Source: Protaetiibacter larvae (lineage in GTDB: Bacteria > Actinomycetota > Actinomycetes > Actinomycetales > Microbacteriaceae). From it: 64,000 bases of DNA. The translations under genes and the position numbers were made by a program. Position 1 is the first letter of the stretch, and the number at the start of each line of letters is the position of its first letter. The notes under the pieces were generated by a model. It was not told the origin of the DNA. It saw nothing but the letters and a program-made list of their open reading frames with translations, and made no database searches. The stretch spans positions 1,860,001 to 1,924,000 of the forward strand of contig NZ_CP043504.1 of the NCBI RefSeq assembly GCF_008365275.1, written 5' to 3'. Below are positions 59,189-64,000 of this stretch, in pieces.

Positions 59189-60229
59189 TCATACGTCATC
59201 GTCGAAGAGCGTCCCGGCGAGGGCGGCGCCCGCGTCGCGCGGCCGGATGCCGAGGTGCGTGTAGGCCCGCGGCGTGGCGACGCGGCCCCGCGGGGTCCTG
59301 CTGATCATCCCGATGCGCACGAGGAACGGCTCGACGACCGCCGCGATCGTCTCGGGCTCCTCCCCCACCGAGACGGCGAGGGTCGAGAGCCCGACGGGGC
59401 CCCCGTCGAATCGGCTCAGGATCGCGTCGAGCACGGCGCGGTCGAGCCGGTCCAGGCCCAGCGGATCCACGTCGTAGAGCTCGAGCGCAGCCTGAACCGC
59501 CCCGTGGTCGGCGGGCCGGCCGTGGACGAGCGCGAAATCGCGCACCCGGCGCAGCAGCCGGTTGGCGATGCGGGGGGTGCCTCGACTGCGCGAGGCGATC
59601 TCGGCCCGCGCATCGGGGGCGAGTTCCAGTCCGAGAAGCCGCGCCGCGCGCGCGAGCACCTCGTCGAGCTCGGAGTCGTCGTAGAACTCCAGGTGCGCGG
59701 TGAAGCCGAAGCGGTCGCGCAGCGGGTTCGGCAGCAGCCCCGAGCGCGTGGTCGCGCCGACGAGGGTGAACGGCGCCAGGTCGAGGGGGATGCTCGTGGC
59801 GCCCGCCCCCTTGCCGACCATGATGTCGATGCGGAAGTCCTCCATCGCGAGGTACAGCATCTCCTCGGCGCTGCGGGCCATGCGGTGGATCTCGTCGATG
59901 AACAGCACCTCGCCGGGCACGAGGCTCGACAGCAGCGCGGCGAGGTCGCCCGCGTGCTGGATGGCGGGCCCGCTCGACATCCGCAGGGGCCGCGCGCCCT
60001 CGTGCGCGACGATCATCGCGAGCGTGGTCTTGCCGAGGCCGGGAGGTCCGGCGAGCAGGATGTGGTCGGGGGTGCGCGACTGCAGTTCCGCGGCACGCAG
60101 CAGGAGCTCCAGTTGACCGCGCGCCTTCGTCTGCCCCACGAACTCGGCGAGCGAGCGCGGCCGCAGCGCGCCCTCGAAGGCGAGCTCCGCCTCCGACTCC
60201 GCGCTCGCCGAGGTGACGGGCTCGCTCAC
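59189..60229 (-). CDS. ruvB: Holliday junction branch migration ATPase RuvB
   Basis: Hexameric AAA motor that drives branch migration with RuvA. The 346-residue protein has Walker [10 protein letters not shown], Walker B FIDEIHRM, sensor GATTRSGLL, arginine finger LRDRFGF and a C-terminal winged helix ([19 protein letters not shown]). The start overlaps the ruvA stop (4 bp). Confidence 0.98.
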   Translation of the reverse strand: MSEPVTSASAESEAELAFEGALRPRSLAEFVGQTKARGQLELLLRAAELQSRTPDHILLAGPPGLGKTTLAMIVAHEGARPLRMSSGPAIQHAGDLAALLSSLVPGEVLFIDEIHRMARSAEEMLYLAMEDFRIDIMVGKGAGATSIPLDLAPFTLVGATTRSGLLPNPLRDRFGFTAHLEFYDDSELDEVLARAARLLGLELAPDARAEIASRSRGTPRIANRLLRRVRDFALVHGRPADHGAVQAALELYDVDPLGLDRLDRAVLDAILSRFDGGPVGLSTLAVSVGEEPETIAAVVEPFLVRIGMISRTPRGRVATPRAYTHLGIRPRDAGAALAGTLFDDDV

Positions 60230-60843
60230 GCGCCGACCCCGACCCGTGCGCCGGCCGCGGGACCGAGGCGGGTGAGCGCGAGCCGCAGCAGCGCGGGCAC
60301 CTCACGCGGCGCCGACTCCCCCAGCTCCGCGAGCAGTTCGGCGACGACCGCGACCGCGGTCCGTTCCGCCCAGCCGAGGCCGACGAGCGCCGCGACGACG
60401 TCGGCGTCCGGTGCCGCGGCCCGGACGCGCGACGCCGGCGTGGGAGCCTGGAGCTTGCCGGACAGCGAGACCGTGATGAGTTTCGCGGTCTTGGGGCCGA
60501 TCCCGCTCACCTTGCGGAACGGCGCATCGTCCTCCGCGGCGACCGCGCCCGCGATCTCGTCGGGCGACAGCTGCGCGAGCACCCCGAGCGCCGACTTGGG
60601 TCCGACCCCCGACACGCTGCGGAGCAGCTCGAACAGCTCGAGCTGCTCGCGGGTGGCGAAGCCGAAGAGACTCAGCTCGTCCTCTCGGACGATGAGGGCC
60701 GTGTGCACGAAGGCCTCCGAACCCGCGCGGAGCTCGAGCGCGTGCGCAGGGGTGACCGCGACCGACATCCCGACGCCGCCGACCTCGATGATCGCGCTGC
60801 CGCCCGTGACATGGAGCACCCGGCCGCGCAGACTCGAAATCAT
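60226..60843 (-). CDS. ruvA: Holliday junction branch migration protein RuvA
   Basis: Binds four-way junctions as a tetramer. The 205-residue protein has domain I (1-62, [15 protein letters not shown]), two helix-hairpin-helix motifs ([17 protein letters not shown] and [12 protein letters not shown]) and the mobile domain III that contacts RuvB ([17 protein letters not shown]). It lies 3 bp after ruvC. Confidence 0.97.
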   Translation of the reverse strand: MISSLRGRVLHVTGGSAIIEVGGVGMSVAVTPAHALELRAGSEAFVHTALIVREDELSLFGFATREQLELFELLRSVSGVGPKSALGVLAQLSPDEIAGAVAAEDDAPFRKVSGIGPKTAKLITVSLSGKLQAPTPASRVRAAAPDADVVAALVGLGWAERTAVAVVAELLAELGESAPREVPALLRLALTRLGPAAGARVGVGA

Positions 60844-60846
60844 GTT

Positions 60847-61407
60847 CTAGAGTCTACGTTTCGCCGCCGACTTCTCCGCGGCACGCCACGCCCGCTGCGC
60901 GGGGGTCAATCCCCCGGTGGCACCCGCGTCCGGCGCGGTCGCACCGCCCCGCCAGCCGTGGCAGATCGCGAGGGCGAGGGCGTCCGCCGCGTCCGCGGGC
61001 CGCGGGATCTCGGCGAGCCCCAGCACTCGGGCGACCATCGCGCCCACCTGCGCCTTGTCGGCGGAGCCGTAGCCCGTGATCGCGGCCTTCACCTCGCTCG
61101 GCGTGTGCAAGGCGACCGGCAGCCCGTGTTCGGCCGCCTTCGCCACCGCGATGCCGCTGGCCTGCGCCGTGCCCATGACGGTACGCAGGTTGTGCTGCGC
61201 GAAGACGCGCTCCACGGCGACCGCGTCGGGATGGAACTCGGCGATCACGGCGGCGATCCCCTCGGAGACCGCCAGCAGCCGTTGCGGCAGCTCGGCGTCG
61301 CTCGGCGTGCGGATGACCCCCACGTGCACGAGCGACACCCGCCGGTCGTGCAGCACGTCCACGATCCCGACCCCGCACCGGGTGAGCCCGGGGTCGATCC
61401 CGAGCAC
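60847..61407 (-). CDS. ruvC: Crossover junction endodeoxyribonuclease RuvC
   Basis: Cuts Holliday junctions. The product has 186 residues from the GTG at 61407 ([14 protein letters not shown]). Catalytic acids lie in GIDPG, AVERVF and [13 protein letters not shown]. The start is unusual: the GTG lies only three codons before GIDPG, and upstream codons (ALR) are not starts. No ribosome site is seen, so translation may be coupled to yebC 25 bp upstream. A reading frame continues upstream through yebC but has no sensible start. Confidence 0.93.
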   Translation of the reverse strand: MLGIDPGLTRCGVGIVDVLHDRRVSLVHVGVIRTPSDAELPQRLLAVSEGIAAVIAEFHPDAVAVERVFAQHNLRTVMGTAQASGIAVAKAAEHGLPVALHTPSEVKAAITGYGSADKAQVGAMVARVLGLAEIPRPADAADALALAICHGWRGGATAPDAGATGGLTPAQRAWRAAEKSAAKRRL

Positions 61408-61432
61408 CCGGAGCGCTGGCTGGGCGATCGGA

Positions 61433-62194
61433 CTAGTCCTCGGCGTCGAGCTCGGCCTGCACCTCGGCTGAGATGTCGACGTTGCTGAACACGTTCTGCA
61501 CGTCGTCGCTGTCCTCGAGGGCATCGATGATGCGGAACACCTTGCGCGCGGTCTCGGCGTCGACCTCGACCTTGAGGTTCGGCACGAACTCGGCCTCGGC
61601 CGAGTCGTAGTCGAGGCCGGCGTCCTGCAGTGCCGTGCGAGCCGCCACGAGCTGTGAGGGATCGGTGACCACCTCGAAGCCGCCGCCCTGGTCGATGACC
61701 TCCTCGGCGCCCGCGTCGAGCACGGCGAGCAGGATGTCGTCCTCGGTGACGCCGTCGGCCTTGGTGATCGAGATGACGCCCTTGCGGCTGAAGTTGTACG
61801 CGACAGAGCCCGGGTCGGCGAGGGTCCCGCCGTTGCGGCTCAGCGCCGTGCGCACCTCGGCGGCGGCACGGTTCTTGTTGTCTGTGAGGCACTCGACGAG
61901 CAGCGCGACGCCGGCCGGGCCGTACGCCTCGTACATGATGTTCTGGTAGTCGACGCTCTCGCCCGAGATGCCCGCCCCGCGCTTGATGGCGCGATCGATG
62001 TTGTCGTTGGGCACCGAGGTCTTCTTGGCCTTCTGCACGGCGTCGTACAGGGTCGGGTTGCCCCCGAGGTCCGCCCCGCCCATCTTCGCGGCGACCTCGA
62101 TGTTCTTGATGAGCTTCGCGAACGACTTCGCACGACGCTGGTCGATGACCGCCTTCTTGTGCTTGGTCGTCGCCCACTTGGAATGCCCGCTCAC
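61433..62194 (-). CDS. yebC: YebC/PmpR-family DNA-binding regulatory protein
   Basis: A 253-residue protein of the widespread YebC/TACO1 family, described in different organisms as a transcription regulator or a translation factor for proline stretches. It begins [17 protein letters not shown] and has the [17 protein letters not shown] core and an acidic C-terminus. The start is GTG at 62194 behind GAGAGGAG. The TAGACT at 62224-62229 could be its -10. The yebC-ruvCAB order is typical. Confidence 0.95.
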   Translation of the reverse strand: MSGHSKWATTKHKKAVIDQRRAKSFAKLIKNIEVAAKMGGADLGGNPTLYDAVQKAKKTSVPNDNIDRAIKRGAGISGESVDYQNIMYEAYGPAGVALLVECLTDNKNRAAAEVRTALSRNGGTLADPGSVAYNFSRKGVISITKADGVTEDDILLAVLDAGAEEVIDQGGGFEVVTDPSQLVAARTALQDAGLDYDSAEAEFVPNLKVEVDAETARKVFRIIDALEDSDDVQNVFSNVDISAEVQAELDAED

Positions 62195-62223
62195 GGTGCT
62201 CCTCTCGAAGAAATCCGCCTGTC

Positions 62224-62229
62224 AGTCTA
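62224..62229 (-). promoter_or_regulatory. Candidate -10 box of the yebC-ruvCAB operon
   Basis: TAGACT on the minus strand, whose TAG is the stop codon of the gene above. It lies about 30 nt before the yebC GTG, a normal leader length. The -35 is weak. Confidence 0.35.
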
Positions 62230-62838
62230 TCGGCGCTCGGGGAGCCGGACTCCGGCAGTGCGCGCCTCGAGGGCGGCGAGCGCGTGGACGGCGCGGGAAT
62301 CGCCGTCCCGCCAGTCGCGCAGCGGGTGCGGGGAGATGGCGGCGAGCTCCTTCGATGTCGCGTCGTCGAGCGCCCGCAGCGCGAGGAGCGCCTCGCCGTC
62401 CTCGAGTGCCGCGAGCTCGCGCACCTGAGCGGCGCGCCTCGCGAACCGCAGACGCGGCAGCAGCCACGCGAACACCAGGATCACGAGCGGCACCGCCACG
62501 ATCGCGATCGCGACGAGGGTCGCGCTCGTCTCGATGATCCCCTGGGTCGCGCGCCCGGCATCCGCCAGGGAGCCGCCCGCCCCGCTCGCGGCGTCGAAGG
62601 GACCGCGGATGCCGTCGCCGAGCAGCGGGATCCCGCCGAGCCGATCGCCGATGTCGCCCATCGTGTCGGCGAAGCCCGTGCCCGCGCTCTCGAGCTGGCT
62701 GCCGATCGCACCGAGCGCCCAGATCGCGCCGTGCACCACCACCGCGACGGCCACCGCGGCCGCGAGCACGAGCACCGCGATCGCGTCGGCGACGATCTGA
62801 GCGGTCCGGCGGGCGGCAAAGTCTGCGTAGAGCCTCAT
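62227..62838 (-). CDS. Hypothetical membrane protein
   Basis: A 203-residue protein I do not recognise. A short cytoplasmic start (MRLYADFAARRTAQIVAD) is followed by a membrane helix (about 17-45), a glycine-rich extracytoplasmic loop (45-105: GTGFADTMGDIGDRLGGIP), a second helix (about 107-131) and a cytoplasmic helical tail with ALEDGEALLALRALDD. The layout is like that of other small two-helix actinobacterial proteins of unknown role. It is 32 bp upstream of yebC and may be transcribed with it. Confidence 0.85.
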   Translation of the reverse strand: MRLYADFAARRTAQIVADAIAVLVLAAAVAVAVVVHGAIWALGAIGSQLESAGTGFADTMGDIGDRLGGIPLLGDGIRGPFDAASGAGGSLADAGRATQGIIETSATLVAIAIVAVPLVILVFAWLLPRLRFARRAAQVRELAALEDGEALLALRALDDATSKELAAISPHPLRDWRDGDSRAVHALAALEARTAGVRLPERR

Positions 62839-62872
62839 GCGCCCAGCATGGCCCGTCGGGCCCCCATCCGTG

Positions 62873-62956
62873 CCAGAAATGCAGGAGTTGCGCGCGATCC
62901 TCCCCGCACCCTGGCGGAGAAGTCCGCGCGCGGCGCCACATCTCCTGCATTTCTGG
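62873..62956. repeat. 84-bp palindromic intergenic element
   Basis: Perfect 15-bp terminal inverted repeats CCAGAAATGCAGGAG (62873-62887) and CTCCTGCATTTCTGG (62942-62956) enclose 54 bp that can partly pair. The ends are A/T-richer than the surroundings. It fills most of the gap between two divergent genes and may be a mobile or REP-type element; it carries no reading frame of its own. Confidence 0.75.
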
Positions 62957-62959
62957 GGC

Positions 62960-62965
62960 TACGCT
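62960..62965 (+). promoter_or_regulatory. Candidate -10 box for leaderless VOC transcript
   Basis: TACGCT followed by 7 nt and the ATG at 62973. The box lies 3 nt beyond the palindromic element, so its -35 region would lie inside the right arm. Confidence 0.4.
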
Positions 62966-62972
62966 CTCGGAG

Positions 62973-63389
62973 ATGTTCAGCCTCGGCCGCGTCACGATCC
63001 TCGTCGAGGACCTCGATCGTTCACTCGCCTTCTACCGCGACCTCCTCGGATTCGCCGTGCTGTACGACGGCGAGTTCGTTCCGGGGGTGCGTACCGCGCA
63101 TCTCGGCACCGCCGGGGTGCGGGACCCGGGCATCTGGCTGCTGCCCGCAGGCGAGCACGATCGCGAGCGCGTCGGCGCGCAGACGGGAGGGGCGCCGGCA
63201 CTCGTGCTCTACACCCCCGAACTGCAGGGCGCGCTTCGGCGCTTGGAGGCCGCGGGGGTCACCGTCGTGAAGCCGCTCGTGCGCGACGGCGACGCGGCGT
63301 TCGCACACGTGCTCGACGACTCCGGCAACGAGCTGCTGCTCGCCGAGCTGGGCGCCGTCGACGAACGGGCCTACCGCCTCATCGACTGA
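62973..63389 (+). CDS. VOC-family (glyoxalase/bleomycin resistance) protein
   Basis: A 138-residue vicinal oxygen chelate protein with two beta-alpha-beta-beta-beta modules: VTILVEDLDRSLAFYRDLLG at the N-terminus and LEAAGVTVVKPL with AFAHVLDDSGNELLLAEL at the C-terminus. The metal-ligand pattern is only partly clear, and no substrate can be named. The ATG at 62973 has little room for a ribosome site, so leaderless start is likely. It converges with pdxT, the two stops being 4 bp apart. Confidence 0.88.
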   Translation: MFSLGRVTILVEDLDRSLAFYRDLLGFAVLYDGEFVPGVRTAHLGTAGVRDPGIWLLPAGEHDRERVGAQTGGAPALVLYTPELQGALRRLEAAGVTVVKPLVRDGDAAFAHVLDDSGNELLLAELGAVDERAYRLID

Positions 63390-63393
63390 GCCG

Positions 63394-63987
63394 TCAGGCG
63401 AGCGAGCGCACCTTCTGCAGGAAGCGCTCGTGGAAGCGGTGCTCACCGGTGACCTCCGGGTGGAAGGAGGTTCCCAGCAGGTTCCCCTGCTCCACCGCGA
63501 CGACGCGACCGTCGGCGAGCGAGGCGAGCACCGTCGCCTTCTCCCCCACGCTCTCGACCACAGGCGCGCGGATGAACACCGCGTGCACCGGCACCTCGCC
63601 GAGCTCGGGGATGGCGATGTCGGTCTCGAAGGAGTCGTTCTGGTTGCCGAAGGCGTTGCGGCGCACCGCGACGTCCAGGCCGCCGAAGCTCTCCTGTCCG
63701 CCGATCGCGTCGAGCACCGTGTCGGCGAGCATGATGAGGCCCGCGCAGGTGCCGTAGACGGGCATGCCCGCCGCGATCCGTGCCTTGATCGGCTCCGCCA
63801 TCCCGAACAGGCGGCTCAGCTTGTCGATGACGCTCGACTCGCCGCCCGGGATGATGAGCCCGGCCACCTCGTCGAGCTCGCTCGGGCGCCGCACCGGGAT
63901 GCCCTCGGCGCCGAGCTCGCGCAGCACCGCGAGGTGCTCGCGCACGTCGCCCTGCAGGGCGAGGACGCCGACGCGCGTCTCGGGCAT
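63394..63987 (-). CDS. pdxT: Pyridoxal 5'-phosphate synthase glutaminase subunit PdxT
   Basis: Releases ammonia from glutamine for PLP synthase PdxS. The 197-residue class I amidotransferase begins VGVLALQGDVREHL. It has the GGESSV oxyanion motif, the nucleophile in GTCAGLIML, and the His-Glu pair in SFHPEVTG. The partner pdxS normally lies directly upstream; the window ends 13 bp above the ATG, so it cannot be seen, though a TAG at 64000-63998 is compatible with its end. Confidence 0.97.
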   Translation of the reverse strand: MPETRVGVLALQGDVREHLAVLRELGAEGIPVRRPSELDEVAGLIIPGGESSVIDKLSRLFGMAEPIKARIAAGMPVYGTCAGLIMLADTVLDAIGGQESFGGLDVAVRRNAFGNQNDSFETDIAIPELGEVPVHAVFIRAPVVESVGEKATVLASLADGRVVAVEQGNLLGTSFHPEVTGEHRFHERFLQKVRSLA

Positions 63988-64000
63988 CCGCCGTGCGCTA

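Overview
This 64 kb window is a high-GC (about 70 %) chromosomal housekeeping region of an actinomycete, most probably a member of the Microbacteriaceae. The pointers are the HGxxPAAW small membrane protein and the tryptophan-operon membrane protein in the trp cluster, a degenerate actinobacterial-type PriA, a mycobacterial-type integration host factor (mIHF) domain beside gmk, frequent GTG starts, and TANNNT -10 boxes set 6-7 nt before start codons (leaderless-type promoters). Genus cannot be told from the sequence. I see no CRISPR array, insertion sequence, prophage, rRNA or complete tRNA, and no stretch over 300 bases lacks a gene.

Layout, almost all on the minus strand and so read from high to low coordinates. 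(1) 64.0-62.2 kb: pdxT, a plus-strand VOC protein, a membrane protein and an 84-bp palindromic element. (2) 62.2-53.6 kb: yebC, ruvC-ruvA-ruvB, then a large hairpin, yajC-secD-secF and relA. (3) 53.6-50.9 kb is a plus-strand island: a membrane-anchored cyclophilin, a DUF349 coiled-coil protein and an AbiEi-like orphan whose end overlaps the end of relA. (4) 50.8-43.8 kb: rarA, rpsD, a small membrane protein, alaS, ruvX, mltG. (5) 43.8-38.6 kb: shikimate genes aroE, aroC, aroK, aroB, aroQ, then a REP-like palindrome and a 28-bp tandem repeat, then efp and nusB. (6) 38.5-35.8 kb: an SsuABC-type ABC transporter with its own promoter and an operator-like repeat. (7) 35.7-18.5 kb: a long chain of closely spaced genes starting with a PyrR-type RNA leader: pyrR, pyrB, pyrC, a PH-like membrane protein, carA, carB, pyrF, an mIHF-guanylate kinase fusion, rpoZ, coaBC, metK, priA, fmt, rsmB, rpe. 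(8) 18.4-16.1 kb: a large lineage-specific lipoprotein with Ig/PKD-like repeats. (9) 16.1-7.1 kb: FKBP, hisE, hisG, hisF, hisI, trpE, a trp-linked membrane protein, an HGxxPAAW protein, trpC, trpB, trpA, lgt. (10) 6.9 kb-1: gltB, gltD and the 5' part of pyk, which runs off the window.

Functionally the window joins aromatic amino acid supply (shikimate to trp), partial his and trp pathways, the whole set of de novo UMP enzymes except dihydroorotate dehydrogenase, glutamate synthase, SAM/CoA synthesis, and core translation, secretion and recombination genes. Many junctions overlap by 4 bp (ATGA/GTGA), implying translational coupling. The most unusual features are the mIHF-Gmk fusion, the PyrR-type hairpin that includes the pyrR Shine-Dalgarno, the repeat block that begins inside the aroQ 3' end, the orphan lipoprotein and AbiEi-like genes, and the set of candidate leaderless promoters inside or between operons.
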